A stretch of DNA of 64,000 nt from Bordetella genomosp. 13 (GCF_007679965.1 NZ_VEHL01000006.1:62001-126000), one strand, 5' to 3'; shown: positions 44,718-53,358, numbered from the stretch's first letter. Program-made: numbers and translations. Notes: generated by a model not told the origin, from the sequence alone.

Positions 44718-45761
44718 ATGACTTCCCGGTTCTCCTCTTCCGTGTCCGGACCCGCCCGCCGCGCCCTGCTGAAGCTAGGTGCTGCGGCTGGCCTGGCCGC
44801 CGGCCTCGCCCTGACGGCCTCCACCGTGCACGCGCAGGCGGCGCCGGCCAAGGTCAAGGTGGCCGCGGTCTACACCGTGCCGGTCGAGCAGCAGTGGGTG
44901 TCGCGCATCCACAAGGCGCTGAACGCCGCGAAGGACCGCGGCGAGATCGACTACGCGTTCTCCGAGAACGTCAGCAACGCCGACTACGAGCGCGTGGTGC
45001 GGCAATACGCCGAGCAGGGCAACAAGTTCATCGTGGGCGAGGCCTTCGCCGTGGAATCGGCCGCGCGCAAGGTGGCCAAGGACTATCCCGGCACGGCCTT
45101 CCTGATGGGCTCGTCGGGCAAGCCGCAGGCGCCCAACTTCTCGGTGTTCGACAACTACATCCAGGAGCCGGCCTACCTCACCGGCATGATCGCCGGCGGC
45201 ATGACCAAGACCCACCGCATCGGCCTGGTGGGCGGCTATCCCATTCCCGAGGTCAACCGCCTCATGCAGGCCTTCATGGCCGGCGCCAAGGAAGTCGACC
45301 CGCAGGTCGAGTTCACCGTCAGCTTCATCGGCTCGTGGTTCGATCCCCCGAAGGCCAAGGAAGCCGCCTTCGCCATGATCGACAAGGGCGCGGACGTGCT
45401 GTACGCCGAGCGCTTCGGCGTGTCGGACGCCGCGAAGGAACGCGGCAAGCTGGCCATCGGCAACGTGGTCAACACGCAGCAACAGTATCCCGAGACCGTG
45501 GTGGCCTCGGCCCTGTGGAACATGGAGCCCACCATCGAGCATGCACTGGGCCAGGTGAAGGCCGGCACGTTCAAGGCCGAGGACTACGGCCAGTACTCGC
45601 TGATGAAGTTCAAGGGCTCCGAGCTGGCGCCGCTGGGCACCTTCGAAGGCAAGGTGCCGGCCGAGCTGATGGCCAAGGTGGCCGCCAGGCAGAAGGCCAT
45701 CCTGGACGGCAGTTTCGCAGTCAAGGTCGTGGACAGCGAACCCAAGTCGACCGCCAAATGA
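44718..45761 (+). CDS. BMP-family ABC transporter substrate-binding protein
   Basis: 347-residue basic membrane protein (BMP/PnrA-like) family receptor. The twin-arginine-like start GPARRALLKLGAAAGLAAGLALTASTVHA is followed by the mature strand VKVAAVYTVPVEQQWVSRIHKALNAA. Later, YLTGMIAGGMTKTHRIGLVGGYPIPEVNRLMQAFMAGAKEVDP is the conserved BMP segment (GxxGGxxxPxxxxxxxxFxxGA). BMP proteins bind nucleosides, or in other clades purine bases or autoinducers. It begins a five-gene operon and its stop overlaps the ATPase start (45758-45761). Confidence 0.9.
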   Translation: MTSRFSSSVSGPARRALLKLGAAAGLAAGLALTASTVHAQAAPAKVKVAAVYTVPVEQQWVSRIHKALNAAKDRGEIDYAFSENVSNADYERVVRQYAEQGNKFIVGEAFAVESAARKVAKDYPGTAFLMGSSGKPQAPNFSVFDNYIQEPAYLTGMIAGGMTKTHRIGLVGGYPIPEVNRLMQAFMAGAKEVDPQVEFTVSFIGSWFDPPKAKEAAFAMIDKGADVLYAERFGVSDAAKERGKLAIGNVVNTQQQYPETVVASALWNMEPTIEHALGQVKAGTFKAEDYGQYSLMKFKGSELAPLGTFEGKVPAELMAKVAARQKAILDGSFAVKVVDSEPKSTAK

Positions 45762-47305
45762 CACAGCAGTCCGCCGCGCTGCGCCTGACGGGCATCACCA
45801 AGCGCTTCGGCAGCCTGACCGCCAACGACGACGTGTCGTTGACGCTGGCGCCGGGCCAGGTGCTGGCCCTGCTGGGCGAGAACGGCGCGGGCAAATCCAC
45901 CTTAGTGTCCATCCTGTTCGGCCATTACGTGGCCGACTCGGGCAGCATCGAGATCTTCGGCCAGCCGCTGCCGCCGGGCCGGCCCGACGCGGCATTGGCC
46001 GCGGGCGTCGGCATGGTGCACCAGCACTTCACACTGGCCGACAACATGACGGTGCTGGACAACGTGATGGTGGGCACCGAATCGCTGTGGCGCATGGCCT
46101 CGGCGCGGCGCCAGGCGCGCGCCCGGCTGGCCGAGCTGGGCCAGCGCTTCGGCCTGTCGGTGTCGCCGGACGCGCGCGTCGGCACGCTGTCGGTGGGCGA
46201 GAAGCAGCGCGTCGAGATCCTGAAGGCGCTGTATCGCGGCGCGCGCGTGCTCATCCTGGACGAGCCCACCGCGGTGCTCACGCCGCAGGAATCGCAGGCG
46301 CTGTTCGCCACGCTGCGCGAGTTCGTGGCGCAGGGCCTGGCGGTGATCTTCATCTCGCACAAGCTGGACGAAGTCATGGCCGTGTCGCAGCGCGTGGCCG
46401 TGCTGCGCCAGGGCAGGCTGGTGGCCGAGCGCGACACCGCCGCGACCAGCGCCACCGAACTGGCCGAGCTGATGGTGGGCCGCAAGGTCGTGCTGCCGCA
46501 CGCCGACGCGGCCACGCCCGCGCAGCAGGCCGCCCCCGTGATCACCCTGTCGCAGGTCGGCGTGCGCGAATCGCGCGATGCCGTGCCGCTGCTGCACCCG
46601 CTGGACCTGACCGTCCACGCGCACGAGATCGTCGCGGTGGCGGGCGTGGCGGGCAATGGCCAGCAGGCGCTGGTGTCGCTGCTGACGGGCCTGCGCCAGC
46701 CTTCCGAAGGCGCCATCCGCCTGGGTCCGGAACGCGCGCTGGCGCCGGCCTCGCCCGCGGGCTGGACGGTGGCGGGCGTGGGCCGCATTCCCGAGGACCG
46801 CCACCACGAAGGCGTGATCGGCGACAACCCCGTGTGGGAGAACGCCATCGTCGAAGACCTGCACGATCCGCGCTATGCGCGCTGGGGCCTGGTGCGCGCG
46901 CGCGCCGGCCGCGAGCATGCCAAGGAACTGGCGCGCCGCTTCGATGTACGCGCCGCCTCGCTGGACGTGCGCACGCGCAGCCTGTCGGGCGGCAACATGC
47001 AGAAGCTCGTGCTGGGCCGCGCGCTGCTGCGCGAGCCGCGCTTCATCGTGGCCGACCAGCCCACCTGGGGCCTGGACATCGGCGCGGTCGCCTACGTGCG
47101 CGAGCAGTTGCTGGCCGCCCGCGCGCGCGGGGCCGGCATCCTGCTGGTCTCGGAAGACCTGGAAGAGATATTCGCACTGGCCGACCGCATCGCCGTACTG
47201 TGCGGCGGCAGGCTGGTGGACGTGCGGCCCACGTCCCAATGGACGCCGGCCACGGTCGGCCTGGCCATGACGGGCACGCCCTCGAAGGAAAACACCCTGC
47301 AATGA
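45758..47305 (+). CDS. Double-domain ABC ATPase of the BMP-type importer
   Basis: 515-residue ATPase with two nucleotide-binding halves. First half: Walker A GENGAGKST (40-48), HQHFTLADNMTVLDNVMVG, signature LSVGEKQRVEILKALYRGA, Walker B LILDEPTAVLT, H-loop FISHKLDEVMAV. Second half: degenerate Walker A (VAGVAGNGQQALVSLL), signature LSGGNMQKLVLGRALL, and a Walker B region reading FIVADQPTWGLDIGA with Q instead of E at the catalytic position. This is the architecture of NupA/YufO-like nucleoside importers. It overlaps both neighbours (ATGA junctions), consistent with tight operon translation. Confidence 0.92.
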   Translation: MTQQSAALRLTGITKRFGSLTANDDVSLTLAPGQVLALLGENGAGKSTLVSILFGHYVADSGSIEIFGQPLPPGRPDAALAAGVGMVHQHFTLADNMTVLDNVMVGTESLWRMASARRQARARLAELGQRFGLSVSPDARVGTLSVGEKQRVEILKALYRGARVLILDEPTAVLTPQESQALFATLREFVAQGLAVIFISHKLDEVMAVSQRVAVLRQGRLVAERDTAATSATELAELMVGRKVVLPHADAATPAQQAAPVITLSQVGVRESRDAVPLLHPLDLTVHAHEIVAVAGVAGNGQQALVSLLTGLRQPSEGAIRLGPERALAPASPAGWTVAGVGRIPEDRHHEGVIGDNPVWENAIVEDLHDPRYARWGLVRARAGREHAKELARRFDVRAASLDVRTRSLSGGNMQKLVLGRALLREPRFIVADQPTWGLDIGAVAYVREQLLAARARGAGILLVSEDLEEIFALADRIAVLCGGRLVDVRPTSQWTPATVGLAMTGTPSKENTLQ

Positions 47306-48375
47306 TGAAGTGGACCCTGGAACGCCGCGCCGACCCGAGCCGGTTGGCGCTGGCCATGGCGCCGCTGGTGGCGGTGGCCTGCACCCTGCTGGTGGGCATG
47401 CTGCTGGTGGCATGGGCGGGCGCCCCCGTCGGCCGGACCTATGCGCTGCTGTTCGACGGCGCCTTCGGCTCGCGCTTCGCGCTGTCCGAAACCCTGACGC
47501 GCGCCACGCCGCTGATGCTGACCGGCCTGGCCTGCGCCGTGGCCTTTCGCGCGCGGCTGTTCAACATCGGCGCCGAAGGCCAGCTGTACATGGGCGCGCT
47601 GGCGGCCGTGGCGGTGGGCGGCATGCATGGCGGCGCCGCCTTCGACCTGCCCACGCCCGTGCTGTTCGCCGGCATGATGCTGGCGGCCGCGCTGGCCGGC
47701 GCCGTGCTGCTGCTGGTGCCCGCGCTGCTGAAATCGCGCTTCGGCGTCGATGAAGTGGTGACCACGCTGCTGGGCAACTTCATCGTGCTGCTGTTCGTGT
47801 CGATGATGCTGGACGGCCCCATGAAAGACCCCATGGCCATGGGCTGGCCCCAATCGGTGGCGCTGGACGGCAGCCTCGAACTGGGCAAGCTGATCGAGCG
47901 CACGCGCGCCCACACGGGCCTGCTGTGGGCCATCGGCCTGGCCGTCGGCCTGTGGCTGGTCAACCGCTATACCGTGTTCGGCTTCCAGATGCGCTCGGTG
48001 GGCGCCAACGCGCACGCCTCGCGCTTCCTGGGCCTGCCGGTGCAGCGCGTGATGCTGTGCACCGCCATGCTGTCGGGCGCGCTGGCCGGGCTGGCCGGCG
48101 CCATCGAAGTGGCGGGCCGCACCAGCTACGTCACGCTCGACATGTCGCCCGGCTATGGCTACACCGGTGTGGTGGTCGCCATGCTGGCGGGCCTGCATCC
48201 CATCGGCGTGGTGGCGGCCAGCGTGTTCGTGGCCGGCATGCTGGTGGGCGCCGACAGCATGAGCCGCGCCGTGGCCGTGCCCAACTACATCGCCGACGTC
48301 ATCGTCGCCGTCGCGCTGCTGGCCATGCTGGTGGCGACGCTGTTCGCGCAGTACCGCGTGCGCCGCGTACGCTGA
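47302..48375 (+). CDS. ABC transporter permease of the nucleoside/base importer (first)
   Basis: 357-residue inner-membrane permease of the branched-chain/BMP family (BPD_transp_2 type) with 8-10 hydrophobic segments. Landmarks: LTRATPLMLTGLACAVAFRARLFNIGAEGQLYMGALAAV (the conserved FNIGAEGQ motif), VDEVVTTLLGNFIVLLFVSMML, and SVGANAHASRFLGLPVQRVM. It starts within the ATPase stop (ATGATGA at 47302-47308, either ATG possible). Together with the next permease it makes the heterodimeric pore (NupB/NupC-like). Confidence 0.9.
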   Translation: MMKWTLERRADPSRLALAMAPLVAVACTLLVGMLLVAWAGAPVGRTYALLFDGAFGSRFALSETLTRATPLMLTGLACAVAFRARLFNIGAEGQLYMGALAAVAVGGMHGGAAFDLPTPVLFAGMMLAAALAGAVLLLVPALLKSRFGVDEVVTTLLGNFIVLLFVSMMLDGPMKDPMAMGWPQSVALDGSLELGKLIERTRAHTGLLWAIGLAVGLWLVNRYTVFGFQMRSVGANAHASRFLGLPVQRVMLCTAMLSGALAGLAGAIEVAGRTSYVTLDMSPGYGYTGVVVAMLAGLHPIGVVAASVFVAGMLVGADSMSRAVAVPNYIADVIVAVALLAMLVATLFAQYRVRRVR

Positions 48376-48385
48376 GGAATACGAG

Positions 48386-49336
48386 ATGGAATGGATAGAC
48401 CTGCTGGGCTCCGCGCCGTTCTGGGTGGCCGTGCTGCGCCTGGCCACGCCGCTGATCCTGGGCACGCTGGGCGTGCTGCTGTGCGAACGCGCCGGCGTGC
48501 TGAACCTGGGCATCGAGGGCATCATGGTGGCCGGCGCCTTCAGCGGCTGGCTGGTGGTGTACCTGGGCGCGCCGCTGTACGTGGGCCTGCTGGCCGCGGC
48601 CGCCGCGGGCGCGGTGTTCGGCCTGCTGCACGCGGGCCTCACCGTGGGGCTCGGGCTGTCGCAGCACGTGTCGGGGCTGGGCGTCACCATGCTGGCCACC
48701 AGCCTCAGCTACTTCGCCTACCGCGTCACGTTTCCCAGCGTGAACACGCCGCCCACCATCCAGCCCTACGCCGAGATGAAGTTCCTGGCGGGCATCCCGC
48801 TGATCGGGCCCACGCTGGCAGGCCAGACGCCCATGACGCTGATCGCGCTGGCCGCCGTGCCGCTGGTGGCCTGGGTGCTGAACCGCACGCCGCTGGGCCT
48901 GGCCATCCGCATGGTGGGCGAGAATCCCGCCGCGGCCGAGGGCCAGGGCCTGTCCGTCGTGCGGCTGCGCACCGGCGCCATCGTGGCGGGCTCGGCGCTG
49001 ATGGGCCTGGCCGGCAGCTTCCTCACGCTGGCCGCCTTCAACGCCTTCTTCTTCAACATGGTCAACGGCCGCGGCTGGATCTGCGTGGCGCTGGTGGTGT
49101 TCGCCTCGTGGCGGCCCGGCAAGGCGCTGCTGGGCGCGCTGGTGTTCGCCTTCTTCGACGCGCTGCAGCTGCGTCTGCAGCAGGGCGCCACGTCGCTGCC
49201 CGGCCTGCCCGAGCTGCCGTATCAGGTCTACCTGATGCTGCCTTATATTCTTTCCATCCTCGCCCTGGTGGTGATGGCGCGCCGCGCCGCCTACCCGCAG
49301 GCGCTGATGAAGCCCTATCGCAAGGGCGAACGCTGA
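48386..49336 (+). CDS. ABC transporter permease of the nucleoside/base importer (second)
   Basis: 316-residue permease, paralogous partner to the preceding one. It includes LRLATPLILGTLGVLLCERAGVLNLGIEGIMVAGAF (the LNLGIEG counterpart of FNIGAEG), LSQHVSGLGVTMLATSLSYFAYR, and IRMVGENPAAAEGQGLSVVRLRTGAI. Eight or so helices are predicted. Separated by 10 bp from its partner and followed 16 bp later by the amidohydrolase gene, so it is mid-operon. Confidence 0.9.
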   Translation: MEWIDLLGSAPFWVAVLRLATPLILGTLGVLLCERAGVLNLGIEGIMVAGAFSGWLVVYLGAPLYVGLLAAAAAGAVFGLLHAGLTVGLGLSQHVSGLGVTMLATSLSYFAYRVTFPSVNTPPTIQPYAEMKFLAGIPLIGPTLAGQTPMTLIALAAVPLVAWVLNRTPLGLAIRMVGENPAAAEGQGLSVVRLRTGAIVAGSALMGLAGSFLTLAAFNAFFFNMVNGRGWICVALVVFASWRPGKALLGALVFAFFDALQLRLQQGATSLPGLPELPYQVYLMLPYILSILALVVMARRAAYPQALMKPYRKGER

Positions 49337-49352
49337 TCGAGGTTCACGCTTC

Positions 49353-50636
49353 ATGTTCGATTTATTGATCACCCGCTGTACGTTGCCCGATGGGCGCGGC
49401 CCCGTCGACGTCGGCGTCGCCAATGGCCGCATCGCCGCCATCGAGCCCTCGCTACAGGGCCCCGCCGGCCAGACGGTCGACGCCGCCGGCCAGCTGCTGA
49501 CGCAGCCTTTCGTCGACGCGCACTTCCACATGGACTCGACGCTGTCGTACGGCCAACCGCGCGTGAACCAGTCCGGCACGCTGCTGGAAGGCATCGCGCT
49601 GTGGGGCGAACTGAAGCCGCTGCTGACGCAGGACGCTCTGGTGGAGCGCGCGCTGGCCTATTGCGACTGGGCCGTGGGCCGCGGCCTGCTGGCCATCCGC
49701 TCGCACGTGGACGTGTGCGATCCGCGCCTGCTGGCCGTGGAAGCGCTGCTGCACGTGCGCGAGCGCGTGAAGCCCTACCTGGACCTGCAACTGGTCGCCT
49801 TCCCGCAGGACGGCGTGCTGCGCTCGCCCGGCGCGCTGGAGAACCTGAAGCGGGCACTGGACATGGGCGTGGACGTGGTGGGCGGCATCCCGCACTTCGA
49901 GCGCACCATGGCCGACGGCGCGGAGTCCGTGCGCATCCTGTGCGAACTGGCCGCGGAACGCGGCCTGCGCGTGGACATGCACTGCGACGAGACCGACGAC
50001 CCCATGTCGCGCCACATCGAGTCGCTGGCCTTCCAGGCGCAGCGCCTGGGGCTGCAGGGCCGCGTCACGGGCTCGCACCTGACGTCCATGCATTCCATGG
50101 ACAACTACTACGTGTCCAAGCTGATCCCGCTGATCCGCGAGGCCGGCGTGGCCGCCATCGCCAACCCGCTGATCAACATCACCATCCAGGGCCGCCACGA
50201 CACGTATCCCAAGCGGCGCGGCATGACCCGCGTGCCCGAACTGCTGGCGGCCGGCGTGCCGGTGGCATTCGGCCACGACTGCGTGATGGACCCCTGGTAC
50301 AGCCTGGGCTCGGGCGACATGCTGGAAGTCGCGCACATGGGCCTGCACGTGGCGCAGATGACGGGCCGCGATGCGATGCACGCCTGTTTCCAGGCGGTGA
50401 CGTCCACGCCGGCCGCGATCCTGGGCCTCGACGAGACCGGACTGGAAGTGGGCAAGCGCGCCGACATGGTGCTGCTGCAGGCCAGCGATCCGGTGGAAGC
50501 GGTGCGCCTGGGCGCCACGCGGCTGAAGGTGTGGCGTGGCGGGAAACTGATCGCCGAGACGCCGCCGGCCACCGCCACGCTGCATCTGGAAGGGCGGCCT
50601 GGGCAGGTGGATTACCGGATGGGCCGGCCTGGATAG
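49353..50636 (+). CDS. Cytosine deaminase (CodA)-like amidohydrolase
   Basis: 427-residue metal-dependent deaminase, the same length as E. coli CodA. At a constant 4-residue offset the CodA active-site residues are found here: H57 and H59 (HFHMD), Q152, H210 (MHCDE), E213 (proton shuttle), H242, F306, D309 (GHDC) and W315. The one break is C310 where CodA has D314, a residue that contacts the pyrimidine ring. So a deaminase acting on a cytosine-like base is well supported but cytosine itself is in doubt; creatinine, isoguanine or modified bases are alternatives within the family. Last gene of the importer operon, thus probably acting on the imported compound to release ammonia. Confidence 0.88.
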   Translation: MFDLLITRCTLPDGRGPVDVGVANGRIAAIEPSLQGPAGQTVDAAGQLLTQPFVDAHFHMDSTLSYGQPRVNQSGTLLEGIALWGELKPLLTQDALVERALAYCDWAVGRGLLAIRSHVDVCDPRLLAVEALLHVRERVKPYLDLQLVAFPQDGVLRSPGALENLKRALDMGVDVVGGIPHFERTMADGAESVRILCELAAERGLRVDMHCDETDDPMSRHIESLAFQAQRLGLQGRVTGSHLTSMHSMDNYYVSKLIPLIREAGVAAIANPLINITIQGRHDTYPKRRGMTRVPELLAAGVPVAFGHDCVMDPWYSLGSGDMLEVAHMGLHVAQMTGRDAMHACFQAVTSTPAAILGLDETGLEVGKRADMVLLQASDPVEAVRLGATRLKVWRGGKLIAETPPATATLHLEGRPGQVDYRMGRPG

Positions 50637-50717
50637 GGTGCGCCCGGCTTAGGGCGACGGCGTAGCACCCGCCTGATGCGTGCGGCATACCGGGAAATCT
50701 TCGAGAAAAACTCACGC

Positions 50718-50739
50718 GACTCGAAAAATACTCATTTTT
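50718..50739. repeat. Left flanking direct repeat of the fic cassette
   Basis: The 22-bp sequence GACTCGAAAAATACTCATTT-TT is matched 20/22 by the copy at 52339-52360 in the same orientation. It lies 33 bp beyond the fic stop codon. The part CGAAAAAT-actc-ATTTTTCG (50722-50741) is a perfect palindrome and may act as a weak terminator or protein-binding site. The 135-bp gap 50637-50771 is distinctly AT-rich from about 50690 on. Confidence 0.75.
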
Positions 50740-50771
50740 CGATAATTTTCTCTAGTTTTCCCAAAAAAAAC

Positions 50772-52274
50772 TCATTTTTGATCATCATCAGAGACGGTAC
50801 TGGTCGTTGAATGACCAAAGGCCTGCTGGACGACGGCTTCGATCCTGTCCAGGACGTCGGCGGGAAGATGGCTGTATTGCTTACGACGATGGCCAGAGAG
50901 TCGGCCATGCTGGGACTGCGCCATGCGAATGAGAGCAGACAGGTCTTTTCGCGGCAGGTCGAACTCTTGGTCCAATTGAGCGAAGGCCTGATCGTATCCC
51001 GCCAGCCAGGCCAATTCGCTGGGGATTTCCTCTTCCACGGCATGACGGATCATGCGGTGAAGGAATGCCACTTCATTGCTCGCATCGAAGAAGCGGTAAG
51101 CACTGCTTCCGGGATGGGCGCGGATGATCGGGTCTGGCTCCGCGCGAATGTAGTCCCACATCCGGGTCACCGGTTGCGAGAAGCCTTGCAGGACGCCCAG
51201 GTAGTCAGGAATGTGCTTCTGGATGACAGCTGAAACGGGCACCACCGTGGCGCCGGGCAGCAATCCGGAATGCGCCAGTACATGATGGATGAAGAAGCGA
51301 TGCAGCCTCCCGTTGCCATCCAGAAACGGGTGCAGGTACACGAAACCGAACGAAGCGATCGCGGCCTTCACGAGCACGTCGGTACAACGTGTGCGGTCAT
51401 TGACGAATGCTTCCCAGCCCCGCATGGCACGGGCCAACTCATCCTGCGGGACCGGGAAAAAAGTGATCCGCCCGGTCGAGTCCTCCAACCAGTTCTGCTT
51501 CAAGCGGTAAGACGCCTCCTGGCTGTAGACGTCGCGCACGACCGTGTTCTGCAGATTCACTAGCCAGTCTTCATCGACCCGTACCGCCTCGCCGGCCCGG
51601 CGGAGCAATTGCACGAACCGCTCTTGCTTGTCCGAGCTGGGGGATTCGTGCTCGATGGCAAAACTGCTTCGCGTTTCCGACAGATAGAGATAACTGAGCG
51701 CACGCTCATATAGCGCGGGGTCGGCGACGGAAGCAAGCGTCGATCGTGCGGACTCGAGCAATTCCGGCAAGGACGGCCCGTGAGCCAAAACCCGGCGATG
51801 CACGACAGGAGAAAAATCTGCCGTGCCCAGCGCGTTGTTGTTGACACGGAATTTTCGATCCCGCACGGACTGCTGTGCAGTGACGTACTCGTCCTCGGGA
51901 AAAAGTGCGACATATCCCGCAGTGGGAGAAGCCTCGACGGGCATGACGTTACCGGTCAACCACTCCCATAGGTGACACGCCCTTCTCAAACTCGCGCTGT
52001 TCGGTGATTCCCGCAAACGACTGGCCAACTGAGCGGCTTCGGACCATTGCGCGAAAAGAACGTCGATCACTTCGAGATTCACGCCTTCGTGACGCAAGGC
52101 GAAGTCGAGGTGTCCGGCAACCGAATCCTCGATCACGACACCTCTTGGAAAAACGATCTGATCGACCGACTCCATCTTTCGATTGACGGACCCGCTGATG
52201 AGGGCACGCCTGTCCAAGGGGCGAACCCGGAGCCCGAGACGCTCAATCAGTTGTGCGTAGCCCACGGTTGTCAT
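50772..52274 (-). CDS. Fic-family protein (probable AMPylator)
   Basis: 500-residue Fic/DOC protein. The catalytic motif HPFLDGNGRLHR is at 315-326 (H315 general base, D319/N321 metal and phosphate contacts, R326). An inhibitory-helix-like motif TRSSFAIEHES precedes it at 201-211 with S204 and E208 in the S/T-x-x-x-E arrangement, as in class II (N-terminally inhibited) Fic proteins, though the residue after E is H instead of G/N. The N-terminal 190 residues form the usual Fic_N-type region and the C-terminal part looks like a winged helix. Fic proteins transfer AMP to hydroxyls of target proteins. The DNA is visibly AT-richer than its surroundings. Confidence 0.88.
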   Translation of the reverse strand: MTTVGYAQLIERLGLRVRPLDRRALISGSVNRKMESVDQIVFPRGVVIEDSVAGHLDFALRHEGVNLEVIDVLFAQWSEAAQLASRLRESPNSASLRRACHLWEWLTGNVMPVEASPTAGYVALFPEDEYVTAQQSVRDRKFRVNNNALGTADFSPVVHRRVLAHGPSLPELLESARSTLASVADPALYERALSYLYLSETRSSFAIEHESPSSDKQERFVQLLRRAGEAVRVDEDWLVNLQNTVVRDVYSQEASYRLKQNWLEDSTGRITFFPVPQDELARAMRGWEAFVNDRTRCTDVLVKAAIASFGFVYLHPFLDGNGRLHRFFIHHVLAHSGLLPGATVVPVSAVIQKHIPDYLGVLQGFSQPVTRMWDYIRAEPDPIIRAHPGSSAYRFFDASNEVAFLHRMIRHAVEEEIPSELAWLAGYDQAFAQLDQEFDLPRKDLSALIRMAQSQHGRLSGHRRKQYSHLPADVLDRIEAVVQQAFGHSTTSTVSDDDQK

Positions 52275-52338
52275 GAAGGACTCGAAATTTTGTCAGAGTT
52301 ATCGAATTTTTCTCATTCTAGGGACGAAATTCGACCAA

Positions 52339-52360
52339 GACTCGAAATTTACTCATTTTT
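52339..52360. repeat. Right flanking direct repeat of the fic cassette
   Basis: Near-copy (20/22) of 50718-50739, same orientation. It overlaps the last codons and stop of the LysR-type gene (CAAAAATGA on the minus strand). Additional partial copies lie between it and fic (TATCGAATTTTTCTCATT near 52298-52315; GACTCGAAATTTT at 52279-52291), so the fic promoter region is built of these repeats. Confidence 0.7.
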
Positions 52361-53273
52361 GGTGCACTCGGGCACGCAAACGCTCCGCCGCATGCGCTCC
52401 CGCCTCGCTCATCGCCGCCTCGGTCGCTTCCACGAAAGCCTCCGACAGCGCCGCGTGCGGCGTCTGGGTCGCCCAGATCACGCCCATGCGGCGCACCGGC
52501 GCCGTGCCCGGCAGGGGCACGCGCGCGATGCCGATGCTGTCCAGCCACTCCGGCGCCCAGTCGGGCACCAGCGACACGCCCAGGCCTTCGCGCACCATGC
52601 TGGCAATCGCCATCAATCCGTCGATCTCCAGGCGCTCGTGCGGCCGGATGCCGTGCTGGCGCAGGTAGCGGTCGGCCATGCGCCCGCCCCACGCCGCGCG
52701 GTCGTAGCGGATGAAGGGCTGCCCGGCCATCAGCTGGTGCGCGTCGTCCGTGGCGACGTCGGGATGCGCCAGCACCACCAGCGGCTCTTCGGCGATGGTG
52801 CGCCATCCATAGCCCTTGGGCAGCGCGAACTGCGGCTGCACGATGAAGGCGACGTCCACGTGTCCGCCGATGGTGCGGTGATACAGGTGGCTGGACGTGC
52901 CGGGCTCGACATACACGCTGAGCGAGGGATAGCGGCGATAGAGCCGCGTCAGCACGGGCGGCATCACGCCGGTCAGCGCCGACACCGACACGCCCACGCG
53001 CAGTTCGCCCAGCGGCGCGTCGTCGCCGGCGCTGGCCCGCAGGTCGCGCACGTCGCGCAGCACCAGGCGGGCGCGCTCCAGCATGCGCAGGCCGGCCTCG
53101 GTCGGTTTCACGTGGCGACCCGCGCGCCGCACCAGCGTCGTGCCCAGTTCCTGCTCCAGCGCGCGCACGCGCGCGGCGATGGCGGCCGGCGTCAGGTCCA
53201 GCCGGCGCGCGGCCTCGGCCAGCGATCCGGCCTCGACCACCGACACGAAACTCTGCAGGAACTGCGTGTCCAT
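52353..53273 (-). CDS. LysR-family transcriptional regulator
   Basis: 306-residue LysR-type regulator. N-terminal winged helix MDTQFLQSFVSVVEAGSLAEAARRLDLTPAAIAARVRALEQELGTTLVRRAGRHVKPTEAG (1-60), then the effector-binding fold (GELRVGVSVSALTGVMPPVLTRLYRRYPSLSVYVEPG; DVAFIVQPQ; GLGVSLVPDWAPEWL). It is divergent from the DapA-family gene with 161 bp between that hold a symmetrical operator, so it most likely activates that gene and perhaps the nearby dehydratase/Bug operon. Its stop codon lies in the fic-flanking repeat. Confidence 0.9.
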   Translation of the reverse strand: MDTQFLQSFVSVVEAGSLAEAARRLDLTPAAIAARVRALEQELGTTLVRRAGRHVKPTEAGLRMLERARLVLRDVRDLRASAGDDAPLGELRVGVSVSALTGVMPPVLTRLYRRYPSLSVYVEPGTSSHLYHRTIGGHVDVAFIVQPQFALPKGYGWRTIAEEPLVVLAHPDVATDDAHQLMAGQPFIRYDRAAWGGRMADRYLRQHGIRPHERLEIDGLMAIASMVREGLGVSLVPDWAPEWLDSIGIARVPLPGTAPVRRMGVIWATQTPHAALSEAFVEATEAAMSEAGAHAAERLRARVHQK

Positions 53274-53338
53274 GGATGTCCACTCCGTGCGGGCGTACCC
53301 GCCGCATTGCGGCGAGACCCCAATAATTCTATGTTCTG

Positions 53339-53358
53339 AAAGCTGTACAAACAGCTTT
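53339..53358. promoter_or_regulatory. Inverted-repeat operator between lysR-type gene and the DapA-family gene
   Basis: AAAGCTG-tacaaa-CAGCTTT is a perfect 7-bp inverted repeat located 66 bp from the LysR-type ATG and 77 bp before the DapA-family start, where a LysR protein would bind. An AT-rich stretch (AATAATTCTATGTT) next to it could be a promoter for either gene. Confidence 0.55.

Noticed and set aside
50690..52370. Fic region as a prophage or integrative element
   Set aside because: No integrase, transposase or tRNA target is present; only the flanking repeats and AT-richness suggest insertion, so it is reported as a cassette and not as a phage.
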